NCBI GenBank assembly: GCA_947179325.1
Contig: CAMXAU010000029.1
Span: 1 to 38,772, forward strand
Length of the DNA stretch: 38,772 nucleotides
Source of the DNA: an uncultured Bacteroidales bacterium
Lineage (GTDB): Bacteria; Bacteroidota; Bacteroidia; Bacteroidales; UBA932
Reading direction: 5' to 3'
Position 1 is the stretch's first letter. Each line of letters starts with the position of its first letter. The position numbers and the translations under genes are program-made. Below are positions 6,566-15,395 of the stretch, piece by piece. The notes below the pieces were generated by a model. It had not been told where the DNA came from, did no database searches, and saw only the letters and a program-made list of their open reading frames with translations.

Positions 6566-8993
6566 AGGTTTTTTATTTGCAGCAGCGCTAAGTGCGCTCA
6601 TTCCGTTCTCCGCAGCAGCTGTGGGGAGCGAAGCAGCCGGAAAGGCTGAAAGATCAGTGAAGTCAAACACTTCAGAAACACTCTACAGGACAGTCCGTGA
6701 TGATGGCCAGGACGGTCCGGAAGGACGCCGGGAACGGCTCGACAGCACAGTCGTGGTCGCCTCGCGTGCCGGAAAATCTACACCCGTGACCTATACCATG
6801 GTCAGCAAGGAGCAGCTTAGGAGCGGCAGCCCTTTGAACTCTCTTCCAATGACACTTAACCTGCAGCCATCTGTTGTCGCTGTCAATGAAGGCGGTACAG
6901 GTATAGGATACTCCAAGATGACAATAAGGGGCAGCAAAGGGTCACAGGTGAATGTCACATTGAATGGTGTTACCCTGAATGATGCCGAGTCGCAGGAGGT
7001 GTTCTGGGTCAACATGCCTTCAATCTCAAATGTCCTCAGCTCAGTACAGCTCCAGAGAGGTCTTGGGACATCCGCAAACGGCCCTGGAGCCTTTGGTGCC
7101 AGCGTCAACATGAGCACTGCATCCGTCGGTGCGGACCCATATGCCTCATTCGACCTGTCTGCCGGTTCCTATAATACATTCATGGCCACAGTCGCGGCAG
7201 GTACGGGGCTGACAAGGTCGGGAATCTATTTCGATGCGGCATATACGCGCAATTATACGGATGGCTACATCAGGAACGCAAAGGCAAAGGTGCAGTCCGC
7301 ATATGCTGCCTTAGGGTGGATGAAAGGAAGCAATTCATTGAAACTGACATATTTCATGGGGGACCAGCACACCGGAATCACATGGAACGGAATAGACCTT
7401 GATACCTACAATACCGACCGGAGGTATAACAGCGCAGGGGAATGGTATGAGTACCAGCGCAACCAGGACGGGAGCTATGTACTTGATGCAAAGGGTAATA
7501 AGGTGGTGTCTTCGGTGCGTTATTATGACAATGATACTGACAATTACACCCAGCATCATGTGCAGCTGAACTATACCCATCAGTTCCAGCGCAATGTAGT
7601 ATGGAGCACGACAGCACACCTGACAAAGGGTGACGGATACTACGAAAACTACAAGGCGGAAAAGAAATTCACTAAATATGGCTTTCCGGTTGACTTTACC
7701 TATGAGAGCAACGGAACGACATATGCCGCATCCGACAAGAGCGACTTCATAATCCGCAAATCCATGGACAATTATTATCTTGTCCTTAATTCAGATGTGA
7801 AATATGCTGGGGAGAAGGTCAATTTTACAGGAGGTATCAACCTCTCTCGCTATAGTGGAGACCATTTTGGTGAAATTCTCTGGAACCAGATTCTTGGTGA
7901 CGGATATGACTATGCTTCCCGCAACAATGACGATGAGACGAACGCCTGGTATTTCAACAATGGCCTGAAACAGGAGGTCAATGTTTTTGCACGGGCAGAA
8001 TATTCACCTTTGGAATGGCTTACGGCATATGCGGATGTGCAGTACAGGGGAGTGTCGCTAAGGATGTCAGGTGTGGATGATGAAGACAAGATGCCGCTCG
8101 GCTATGGCAGGAACTGGAATTTTGTCAATCCGCGTGCAGGTCTTACCTTCCATTGGAATGCAGGAAGCAAGGCATATGTGTCGGCGGCCATGGGAAACCG
8201 TGAGCCGGGACGTAGTGACATCAAGGAAGTCATTAGCGGCAATAATCTTGGAGGCGACCTACCGGAGCTGAAGCCCGAAAAGATGGTGGATGTGGAAATA
8301 GGATATGAGTATGCATCCAGGAAGATAACGGCTTCAGCGAATCTCTATTTCATGGAATATTTCGATATGCTACTTGAGACCGGCCGCCTTAATGATGTCG
8401 GGTATGCGATAAAGGAGAATGTCGGCAGAGGATACAGGAGAGGACTGGAGGCGGCTGTGGCATGGCAGGCATTCCCATGGATGACTGTGGATGCAAATGC
8501 CACTTTGAGCATGAACAAGATAAAGGACTATGTGGAGTATGTCTCCCATGTTGATGACAGCTGGAGTCCTACAGGAGAGATAACCGGATATACCTATGGC
8601 AAAACAGATATGCTGATGTCGCCATCTGTCGTCGGGATGCTTCAGCTCAGCTTTACGCCTTTCAGGAATATTGCCCGCAATTCATTGAAAACCACGACAC
8701 TTGCAATCAACGGGAAATATGTCGGGAAGCAATATCTTGACAATACTTCCGCGGACAGCAGGTCCATACCTGGGTATTTTGTCTCGAATCTCTCGCTGAC
8801 GCATGAGTTCACGCTCAGACACGGCAGGCTCGGGCTTGGCGGGTATGTCAACAACCTCTTCAACAACATGTACTATGCTGACGGATGGTGCTGGAAAAAT
8901 ATACTGGATTCAGATGGGGAGCTTTATGACGGAATCGGCATATTCCCGCAGGCGCCTGTGAACTTCATGCTAAAGATCAGCTACAGATTCTAA
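6561..8993 (+). CDS. TonB-dependent outer-membrane receptor, predicted thiamin transporter
   Basis: From ATG 6561 the product is 810 residues with a classic signal peptide (MRGFLFAAALSALIPFSAAA). A TTG 14 codons earlier is open but would spoil the signal peptide and fall outside the riboswitch platform. A TonB-box-like stretch (DSTVVVASR) precedes the plug domain, with RGSKGSQVNVTLNGV and NDAESQEVFWVN. The remainder is a 22-strand barrel type, ending in an aromatic residue (LKISYRF) as outer-membrane proteins do. The N-terminal carboxypeptidase-like domain of SusC proteins is missing, and no SusD partner follows. Control by a TPP riboswitch points to thiamin or a related compound as the cargo. 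Confidence 0.92.
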   Translation: MRGFLFAAALSALIPFSAAAVGSEAAGKAERSVKSNTSETLYRTVRDDGQDGPEGRRERLDSTVVVASRAGKSTPVTYTMVSKEQLRSGSPLNSLPMTLNLQPSVVAVNEGGTGIGYSKMTIRGSKGSQVNVTLNGVTLNDAESQEVFWVNMPSISNVLSSVQLQRGLGTSANGPGAFGASVNMSTASVGADPYASFDLSAGSYNTFMATVAAGTGLTRSGIYFDAAYTRNYTDGYIRNAKAKVQSAYAALGWMKGSNSLKLTYFMGDQHTGITWNGIDLDTYNTDRRYNSAGEWYEYQRNQDGSYVLDAKGNKVVSSVRYYDNDTDNYTQHHVQLNYTHQFQRNVVWSTTAHLTKGDGYYENYKAEKKFTKYGFPVDFTYESNGTTYAASDKSDFIIRKSMDNYYLVLNSDVKYAGEKVNFTGGINLSRYSGDHFGEILWNQILGDGYDYASRNNDDETNAWYFNNGLKQEVNVFARAEYSPLEWLTAYADVQYRGVSLRMSGVDDEDKMPLGYGRNWNFVNPRAGLTFHWNAGSKAYVSAAMGNREPGRSDIKEVISGNNLGGDLPELKPEKMVDVEIGYEYASRKITASANLYFMEYFDMLLETGRLNDVGYAIKENVGRGYRRGLEAAVAWQAFPWMTVDANATLSMNKIKDYVEYVSHVDDSWSPTGEITGYTYGKTDMLMSPSVVGMLQLSFTPFRNIARNSLKTTTLAINGKYVGKQYLDNTSADSRSIPGYFVSNLSLTHEFTLRHGRLGLGGYVNNLFNNMYYADGWCWKNILDSDGELYDGIGIFPQAPVNFMLKISYRF

Positions 8994-9058
8994 GGAGCGG
9001 CATAGGTGCTGTCGAAAAAACTCTTAAATTTGCGCAAAACTGTAATCTATTGGACATA

Positions 9059-10639
9059 ATGAAACAATATCCAGGAATCTTATACACACTGGCCGCAATC
9101 TCTGCGGTCGGAAGCATCTCTTCTTGCGGAAAGGAGCAGGGACGCAAGCAGCCTAATATCGTATTCATCATGACAGATGACCATACAGCCCAGATGATGA
9201 GCTGCTATGACAGGCGCAATATGGAGACCCCTAACCTCGACCGTATCGCAGCGGACGGTGTCCGTTTCACAGAGGCATTTGTCGCAAATTCGCTGAGCGG
9301 CCCGTCCCGTGCCTGCCTGCTGACAGGAAAGCACAGCTGCGCTAACCGTTTCTATGACAATTCATCATGTGTATTTGACTTCAGCCAGCAGACATTCCCT
9401 GCTCTTCTGCAGGAAGCCGGATACCAGACTGCAATGGTGGGAAAGCTTCATCTTGAGGCCTTGCCGACAGGTTTTGACTATTGGGAGATTGTTCCGGGGC
9501 AGGGGGACTACTACAACCCGGACTTTATCACGATGGACGGAAGTACTCATAATGAGAAAGGCTATATCACCAATATCATTACAGACAAGAGCCTCGAATG
9601 GCTTGAAAACGGGCGTGACAAGTCCATGCCGTTCTGCATTATGATTCATCATAAGGCCATACACAGGGACTGGCTTCCTGAACTTAAATATCTCAATGAG
9701 TATGAGGACAGGACGTTTGAACTGCCGGAGAACTTCCATGATGACTATGCAGGAAGGATTGCAGCCGCTTCGCAGGAGATGAGCATTGCAGAGGACATGG
9801 ACATCGTGTATGACACAAAAATGTTCTATGAAGGAGCCGATACCCGCCTGACAGGACTTTACAAATCATTTATCGGGCGTCTTGACCCGGAGGAGAGGGA
9901 AGTATATGATGCCTTCTATGCTCCTCTTATCGCTGATTTCGTGTCAAGGGACCTGAAAGGGGAGGAATTGGCGGAGTTCAAGTTCCAGCGTTATATGCGT
10001 GACTATGCAAAGGTTGTCAAGAGCCTTGATGACAATGTCGGACGGGTGCTGGACTACCTGGAAGAAAACGGCCTGCTTGAAAACACACTGGTTGTCTACA
10101 CGTCTGACCAGGGGTTCTATATGGGCGAGCATGGATGGTTCGACAAGAGGTTCATGTATGAGGAGTCGATGCGTACCCCTCTTGTAATGAGGCTGCCGGA
10201 AGGATTCAGCAGGAAAGGGGACATTACGGAAATGGTGCAGAACATAGACCTTGCGCCTACTTTCCTTGAACTGGCGGGGGCTGAGGTCCCTGAGGATATG
10301 CATGGCGTCTCGCTTGTGCCTCTTCTGCAGGGGATGCACCCTGACGACTGGAGGACTTCCCTGTATTACCATTATTATGAATATCCTGCCGAGCACATGG
10401 TGAAGCGTCATTTCGGGGTGCGTACAGAAAGGTACAAGCTCATCCATTTCTATAATGACCAGGACTTTTTCGAGCTGTATGACCTTCAGGAGGACCCATG
10501 CGAGATGCATAACCTGTATGGTCTTGAAGGATATGGCGGTATAACAGATTCGCTTAAGGCGGAACTCGCAATGCTCCAGGAAAAATATGACGACCCGGTA
10601 AGGTTCGGAGCCGAAAAGGCAAGAGCCGGCAGACAGTGA
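9059..10639 (+). CDS. Serine-type sulfatase, lipoprotein (S1 family)
   Basis: A 526-residue sulfatase with a lipoprotein signal (AVGSISSC). The formylglycine motif is S-G-P-S-R within LSGPSRACLLTGKH, with Ser at about residue 80, so it needs an anaerobic sulfatase-maturating enzyme encoded elsewhere. Metal ligands come from MTDDH near residue 41 and YTSDQG later. The pattern VGKLHLEALPTGFDYW followed by PGQGDYYNP resembles sulfatases acting on sulfated N-acetylglucosamine in host glycans, but I would not fix the substrate. ATG 9059 is chosen over the TTG at 9050. It follows the receptor by 65 bases but is probably unrelated to thiamin uptake. Confidence 0.92.
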   Translation: MKQYPGILYTLAAISAVGSISSCGKEQGRKQPNIVFIMTDDHTAQMMSCYDRRNMETPNLDRIAADGVRFTEAFVANSLSGPSRACLLTGKHSCANRFYDNSSCVFDFSQQTFPALLQEAGYQTAMVGKLHLEALPTGFDYWEIVPGQGDYYNPDFITMDGSTHNEKGYITNIITDKSLEWLENGRDKSMPFCIMIHHKAIHRDWLPELKYLNEYEDRTFELPENFHDDYAGRIAAASQEMSIAEDMDIVYDTKMFYEGADTRLTGLYKSFIGRLDPEEREVYDAFYAPLIADFVSRDLKGEELAEFKFQRYMRDYAKVVKSLDDNVGRVLDYLEENGLLENTLVVYTSDQGFYMGEHGWFDKRFMYEESMRTPLVMRLPEGFSRKGDITEMVQNIDLAPTFLELAGAEVPEDMHGVSLVPLLQGMHPDDWRTSLYYHYYEYPAEHMVKRHFGVRTERYKLIHFYNDQDFFELYDLQEDPCEMHNLYGLEGYGGITDSLKAELAMLQEKYDDPVRFGAEKARAGRQ

Positions 10640-10660
10640 TCTTCAGAAGTGACATTATTC

Positions 10661-10690
10661 AGCCCCGTGTAAGCGGGGCTGTCTTATTTA
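10661..10690 (+). terminator. Terminator after the sulfatase
   Basis: AGCCCC (10661-10666) and GGGGCT (10675-10680) form a GC-rich stem with an 8-base loop, followed by the T-rich GTCTTATTTA. It starts 21 bases after the sulfatase stop. Confidence 0.75.
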
Positions 10691-10716
10691 TTGCCCGGTT
10701 AAATCTTTCGCGCCAT

Positions 10717-10882
10717 CAGAAAAACGGTCCGCATCTCTGCGAACCGTTTTCGGTTAGTTAGTAGTGTGTATCCCAATCGGATAATTAATTAGTAGTGGTT
10801 AGAAAAACATCTAAATTCCATTTATAGAAAATCACGTAACGCCTATAAAGTATATAACTGAAACACTTTGTAAGTGTTACGT
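10717..10882 (-). ncRNA. Candidate small RNA or structured trmD 3' region
   Basis: A minus-strand promoter is plausible at 10887-10917: -7 TATATTTG, 19-base spacer, -33 CTTG. About 10 bases on, the transcript would form a stem ACGTAAC/GTTACGT enclosing an ACACTT/AAGTGT hairpin. It then carries two near-identical 13-base copies of CACTACTAAyTAA (complements of 10785-10797 and 10754-10766). It ends at a terminator (arms 10721-10732 and 10739-10750) with five Ts on the minus strand. Nothing on that strand lies just downstream for it to be a leader of. It may instead be only the 3' end of the trmD transcript. Confidence 0.35.
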
Positions 10883-10950
10883 TTTGCAAATATAGACATC
10901 TTTTTCCCAAAAGCAAGAGCCGGACATGACTTTTTGATACAAAACCTTGA

Positions 10951-11628
10951 TTATTCTTCAAGAAGCTTAGGTCTCAATGCCTTTGTCCTTTCTATTGCCT
11001 GCTCATCCTGCCATGTCCTTATCAGCTTTGGATTGCCGCTCAGCAGAACTTCAGGTACTTTCCATCCGTTGAAGTCAGCCGGCCTCGTATATATTGGTGC
11101 GGAAAGCAGCCCGTCCTGGAAACAGTCGCTCAGCGCAGAGGTCTCGTCTGTTATCGCACCCGGAATCAGCCGGACTATTGCGTCAGTAACGAGTGCCGCC
11201 GGTATCTCACCGCCGCTCAGGACGTAGTCGCCTACGGAGATCTCCCTTGTTATGAGGTGCTCCCTTATCCTGTGGTCGATGCCCTTGTAATGTCCGCAGA
11301 GCAATATTATGTTTTCCTTAAGTGACAGCTCGTTTGCAATTCCCTGGTCAAAAATCTCACCGTCCGGGGACATGTAGATTATCTCGTCATACTCCCTCTC
11401 TGCCCTCAGCTCCTCAATCATCTGGTACACAGGTTCTATCATCAGCACCATGCCGGCATCTCCGCCATAGCTGTAGTCATCGACCTGCTGGCGCGGACCT
11501 TTGCCATATTTCCTCAGATTGTGCACATGTATCTCAACAAGCCCTTTCTTTACCGCCCTGTCAACTATTGAATGGCTCAATGGGCTTTCCAGCAGCTCCG
11601 GCAGCACGGTTATTATATCAATTCTCAT
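10951..11628 (-). CDS. trmD: tRNA (guanine-37-N1)-methyltransferase
   Basis: This 225-residue SPOUT methyltransferase makes m1G37 in tRNAs for Leu, Pro and Arg, which prevents +1 frameshifting. It begins [17 protein letters not shown] and carries the knot and SAM-binding region [13 protein letters not shown], followed by [22 protein letters not shown] is the other conserved block. The length is typical and the gene looks intact. It is transcribed away from the DUF349 gene, and its 3' end faces the sulfatase. Confidence 0.97.
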   Translation of the reverse strand: MRIDIITVLPELLESPLSHSIVDRAVKKGLVEIHVHNLRKYGKGPRQQVDDYSYGGDAGMVLMIEPVYQMIEELRAEREYDEIIYMSPDGEIFDQGIANELSLKENIILLCGHYKGIDHRIREHLITREISVGDYVLSGGEIPAALVTDAIVRLIPGAITDETSALSDCFQDGLLSAPIYTRPADFNGWKVPEVLLSGNPKLIRTWQDEQAIERTKALRPKLLEE

Positions 11629-11651
11629 CTCTGTACGTTATTTTGAAGTTG

Positions 11652-11698
11652 CAAAATTAGTATTTTCTGATAGTTTTCACGAAAAAATAATATCTTTG
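11652..11698. promoter_or_regulatory. Divergent promoters for trmD and the DUF349 gene
   Basis: On the plus strand TATCTTTG (11691-11698) matches the Bacteroidales -7 box and serves the DUF349 gene. On the minus strand TAATTTTG (complement of 11652-11659), with TTCG 20 bases upstream, fits trmD. The two face outward in the 108-base gap and their elements interleave, so firing of one may hinder the other. Confidence 0.5.
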
Positions 11699-11736
11699 CA
11701 GTCTGTAAAAAATAACATAACTATAACTCCTTTATT

Positions 11737-13479
11737 ATGAGTGAAGAAATTATCCCTGATGCACCAGTGGTATCAGATGTAGAAGAAAATGCAGAAAATC
11801 AGGTTGTGATTTCTGATGTAGAGAATGCTGAAGAGCCAAAAGTGAACTATGCAGAGAAGACTTTGGCGGAACTTGTCTCCATATTCGAGGATTTTGCCAG
11901 GAATGTGGACAGACTCAAGTTCCCGAAGGAGGCGGAAGCCATAAAGTCCGCTTTCTACAAGAAACTGCAGAAAGAGAAGACTGAGCTGGAGGAAGCTGCG
12001 CAGGAGGCACTGAATGATCTGGAGAATGGCTTCAAGACCTACTATGACGCATATAGAAAAGAGCGTGCAGAATACAATGCAAAGCTCGAGAAGGAGAGGG
12101 AGGAGAATCTCGCGAAGAAAGAGGCAATCATCGCGGACCTGAAGAATCTTGTGGAGAAGCAGGAGGATGTGAACGCGACTTTCCCTGCATTCCGTGATAT
12201 ACAGGACAGATGGAGGGCGACAGGCCCGGTTCCGGTGCAGAGATACAAGGATGTCAATGACACATATCAGCTCTATGTCGAGCAGTTCTATGACATGGTC
12301 AAGATCAACAGGGAGCTGCGCGACCTTGATTTCCGTAAGAATCTGGAGGCAAAGGAGAAATTCTGTGAAATTGCCGAGAAGCTTGCCGAGAACGACAATA
12401 TCGTGGAGGCATTCAATGAACTCCAGAAGCTGCATGACCAGTGGAAGGAGTTCGGCCCGGTTGCAAAGCAGTACCGTGAGGAGATCTGGGGACGCTTCAA
12501 GGCGGCCACATCTGTGATAAACAAGAAGTACCAGACTTTCTTTGAAGGCATTAAGGAGCAGCAGGCGGCGAACCTGGCTGCCAAGACAGTCCTCTGCGAG
12601 AAGGTGGAGGCCATTGCGCAGAAGGAGATGAAGGACTCCAGCGACTGGAACGCCTGCTCAAAGGAGATTGAGGAGATCCAGAAGGAGTGGAGGACAATAG
12701 GGTTTGCCTCAAAGAAGGAGAACCAGAAGATCTATGACAGGTTCCGTGCTGCATGTGACAAGTTCTACAGCAGCAAGCGTGAATTCTACAATGAATACAA
12801 GGACAGCATGAATGCCAACCTTGAGAAGAAGATTGCACTTTGCGAGGCTGCCGAACAGCTCAAGTCAAGCACAGAGTGGAAGAAGGCTACCGACCAGTTC
12901 ATCAATCTCCAGAAGCAGTGGAAGGAGATAGGTGCAGTTCCGCGCAAGAAGTCAGACCAGCTGTGGAAGAGGTTCCGTGCTGCATGTGATGAGTTCTTCA
13001 GCGAGAGGGACAAGAATGCAAAGCCGGAGAATGACTTCTATGGAAACCTTAAGGCAAAGCAGCGCCTGATCGCAGAGATCGAGGCATATGTGCTTACCGG
13101 TGACCAGGACAAGGACAGTGCTGCCATGGAGGATTTCGTGCAGAGATGGCAGGCCATAGGCTTTGTTCCGTTCAAGGAAAAGGACAATGTCTCAAAGGCA
13201 TACAAGGCTGCCATGGACAAGACATTCCCTGATGGCGCAAGGGCGAGGAAATCTCGCTATGCCAAGGCTCCGAAGAGCGAGAAGGAACGTCTTGTGCAGA
13301 AATATAACCAGCTGGAGCAGGATATCGTAACTTACGAGAACAATATAGGCTTCTTTGCAATGTCCAAGAATTCAGAGCCGCTTATAAGGCAGATGGAAGA
13401 GCGTATAGCACAGGCCAAGGAGGAACTCAAGGCGCTGGAGGGACAGATCCGTGAGGCAGAGAAGGCACAGGAGGAATAA
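11737..13479 (+). CDS. DUF349 repeat protein
   Basis: A 580-residue, strongly charged, mostly helical cytoplasmic protein. It holds about five DUF349-type repeats, each with a W-(R/K)-x-x-G core: WRATGPVP, WKEFGPV, WRTIGFA, WKEIGAVP, WQAIGFVP. The N-terminus is acidic and the C-terminus is a coiled coil. Such proteins are common in Bacteroidetes and their role is not settled. It is 12 bases upstream of yidC and likely shares its transcript. Confidence 0.88.
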   Translation: MSEEIIPDAPVVSDVEENAENQVVISDVENAEEPKVNYAEKTLAELVSIFEDFARNVDRLKFPKEAEAIKSAFYKKLQKEKTELEEAAQEALNDLENGFKTYYDAYRKERAEYNAKLEKEREENLAKKEAIIADLKNLVEKQEDVNATFPAFRDIQDRWRATGPVPVQRYKDVNDTYQLYVEQFYDMVKINRELRDLDFRKNLEAKEKFCEIAEKLAENDNIVEAFNELQKLHDQWKEFGPVAKQYREEIWGRFKAATSVINKKYQTFFEGIKEQQAANLAAKTVLCEKVEAIAQKEMKDSSDWNACSKEIEEIQKEWRTIGFASKKENQKIYDRFRAACDKFYSSKREFYNEYKDSMNANLEKKIALCEAAEQLKSSTEWKKATDQFINLQKQWKEIGAVPRKKSDQLWKRFRAACDEFFSERDKNAKPENDFYGNLKAKQRLIAEIEAYVLTGDQDKDSAAMEDFVQRWQAIGFVPFKEKDNVSKAYKAAMDKTFPDGARARKSRYAKAPKSEKERLVQKYNQLEQDIVTYENNIGFFAMSKNSEPLIRQMEERIAQAKEELKALEGQIREAEKAQEE

Positions 13480-13491
13480 GCCGGGTAAGAC

Positions 13492-14247
13492 ATGAACAAG
13501 AATACAATTATAGGTTTTGTACTGATAGGAGTAATCCTTTTCGGATTTTCGTGGTATCAGTCAAGGGAATACAAAAAACAGGCGGAATACAGGGCGCAGC
13601 TTGACTCCATCGCCAGGATTGAAATGCTTGCGCAGATTGCAGAGGACTCAATACGCAGGGCGGAGCATCCTGAACTGTATGTGGTCGAGGGGACAGCTGC
13701 CGGTGAGTCCGGGAGCCATGGAGCATACAGGACCACAATATACAAGGATTCGCTTCTGAATCTCTCCGCTTCACGCGAGGCGGAGTATTATATGCTCTCC
13801 AACGAAAAGGTGCAGATTGCATTCACTACAAAAGGTGCACAGCCTTATTCTGTCAGGCTTAAGGACTACAGGTGCTATGACAGCACTGACCTTTATCTGG
13901 TGAAGCCAGGTGCAAGTGAATTCGGAATTTCCGTATATACAGGCGAGAATATCAATACAAAGGACTTTACATTTGACCTCGCGGAATATACGGACTCAAC
14001 AATCGTCATGAGGCTTCCTTTTGCCTCTGGAGGATATATAGAGCAGAAGTATATCCTGGAGGCAGACAGCTATATGGTCCAGAATGAGCTTTCATTCGTG
14101 GATATGCAGAATGCCATTCCACGCAAGACATCATCGCTTGATATTGACTGGAGCCTTGTTGTGCCGCGTCTTGAGAAGGGATACAAGAATGAAAAGCAAT
14201 ATTCAAAGCTCGACTACTGTTGCCCTGGCGACAAGAAGCCAGAGTAA
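13492..14247 (+). CDS. yidC: Membrane protein insertase YidC, N-terminal part (ends at in-frame TAA)
   Basis: The 251 codons encode the first membrane anchor (NTIIGFVLIGVILFGFSWY, residues 3-21) and most of the large periplasmic beta domain of YidC. The frame stops at TAA 14245-14247 and then continues in the same frame into the rest of YidC, with no insertion or frameshift. Restoring one sense codon would give a protein of about 627 residues, the usual size for this phylum. The neighbouring sequence shows no other decay. YidC is essential, so a recent suppressor, readthrough, or a sequence error must be considered. Confidence 0.85.
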   Translation: MNKNTIIGFVLIGVILFGFSWYQSREYKKQAEYRAQLDSIARIEMLAQIAEDSIRRAEHPELYVVEGTAAGESGSHGAYRTTIYKDSLLNLSASREAEYYMLSNEKVQIAFTTKGAQPYSVRLKDYRCYDSTDLYLVKPGASEFGISVYTGENINTKDFTFDLAEYTDSTIVMRLPFASGGYIEQKYILEADSYMVQNELSFVDMQNAIPRKTSSLDIDWSLVVPRLEKGYKNEKQYSKLDYCCPGDKKPE

Positions 14248-15372
14248 ATCGGCCTCGGAAAGGATGCAGCAAAGAGACTGGATTCACGCATAAGCTGGTT
14301 TGCATTCCAGCAGCAGTTCTTTTCTGCAATCATGCGTGCCAAGGATGATTTCGCTTCAGGTGAACTCCAGGTCAGGTTCTATGATGAATCCAATGTCCAT
14401 CATAACCTTATGGCCTGCTCGGCAAGCATGCGTTCTGACCTGAATGTAAATTCGGACAGGGTTACAATACCGTTTGAATTCTATTTCGGTCCCAACAGCT
14501 TCAGGACCCTCAAGAGCTTTGGACAGAAGTACGAGAAGATAATCCCTCTCGGAGGATGGCTTGTGGGCTGGATCAGCCGTATTGTCATCATCCCTTGCTT
14601 CGACCTGATTGGACGCTTTATAAGCAACTACGGAATTGTCATTCTGCTGATGACCCTTCTCATAAAGCTCGTCATATCACCTCTAACCATAAAGTCATAC
14701 ATGTCATCTGCAAAGATGAATGTCATCAAGCCGGAGGTTGACAAGTTGAACGAGAAGTATCCTAAGCAGGAGGATGCGATGAAAAAGCAGCAGGCTGTAA
14801 TGGAACTCTATAAACGGGCCGGAATCAGCCCTATGGGAGGATGTCTGCCGATGCTTCTCCAGTTCCCGATTCTCTTTGCGATGTTCAGGTTCTTCCCTGC
14901 ATCAATAGAGCTTCGCCAGCAGAAATTCCTGTGGGCTGAGGACCTGAGTGCATACGACTCCATCATTGACCTTCCTTTCAATATCCCTCTCTATGGAGAC
15001 CATGTGTCATTGTTTGCCCTTCTGATGGCCATCTCGATGTTTGTCTATTCAAGGATGACCTCCAGCCAGATGTCAAACGACCCTAACATGGCGGGAATGA
15101 AGTTCATGAGTCTATGGATGATGCCAATAATGATGCTTTTCATCTGTAACAACCTTTCCAGCGGATTGAGCTACTATTATCTTCTTTCAAATCTCATAAC
15201 CATGCTGCAGACATGGGTGATCAGGAGATTCATTGTAGATGAGAAGAAGATACATGCGCAACTTGCCGCCTCAGCAGGAAAACCTCTTCCGAAGAGCAAA
15301 TGGCAGCAGAGGCTGGAGCAGGCCCAGAAGATGCAGCAGCAGGCTGCGAGGGAACAGAAGAAACGCCGCTAA
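14248..15372 (+). CDS. yidC: Membrane protein insertase YidC, C-terminal part
   Basis: This continues the yidC frame after the TAA. The first ATG is at 14332 (346 codons). It holds the end of the periplasmic domain, then the conserved insertase core with about five membrane spans: SNYGIVILLMTLLIKLVISP, a cytoplasmic coiled hairpin (YPKQEDAMKKQQAVMELYK), GCLPMLLQFPILFAMFRFF, and later spans ending before a basic tail rich in Gln and Arg. All functional parts of the insertase are present. Made alone from 14332 it would lack the first membrane anchor, so it would need readthrough or an alternative start to be exported properly. Confidence 0.88.
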   Translation: MGLGKDAAKRLDSRISWFAFQQQFFSAIMRAKDDFASGELQVRFYDESNVHHNLMACSASMRSDLNVNSDRVTIPFEFYFGPNSFRTLKSFGQKYEKIIPLGGWLVGWISRIVIIPCFDLIGRFISNYGIVILLMTLLIKLVISPLTIKSYMSSAKMNVIKPEVDKLNEKYPKQEDAMKKQQAVMELYKRAGISPMGGCLPMLLQFPILFAMFRFFPASIELRQQKFLWAEDLSAYDSIIDLPFNIPLYGDHVSLFALLMAISMFVYSRMTSSQMSNDPNMAGMKFMSLWMMPIMMLFICNNLSSGLSYYYLLSNLITMLQTWVIRRFIVDEKKIHAQLAASAGKPLPKSKWQQRLEQAQKMQQQAAREQKKRR

Positions 15373-15395
15373 ATGACGAAAATTCAAGTTGACAT

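Noticed and set aside
13492..15372. yidC broken by a frameshift
   Set aside because: The start codons of both parts differ by 840 bases, a multiple of three; the break is a stop codon in a continuous frame.
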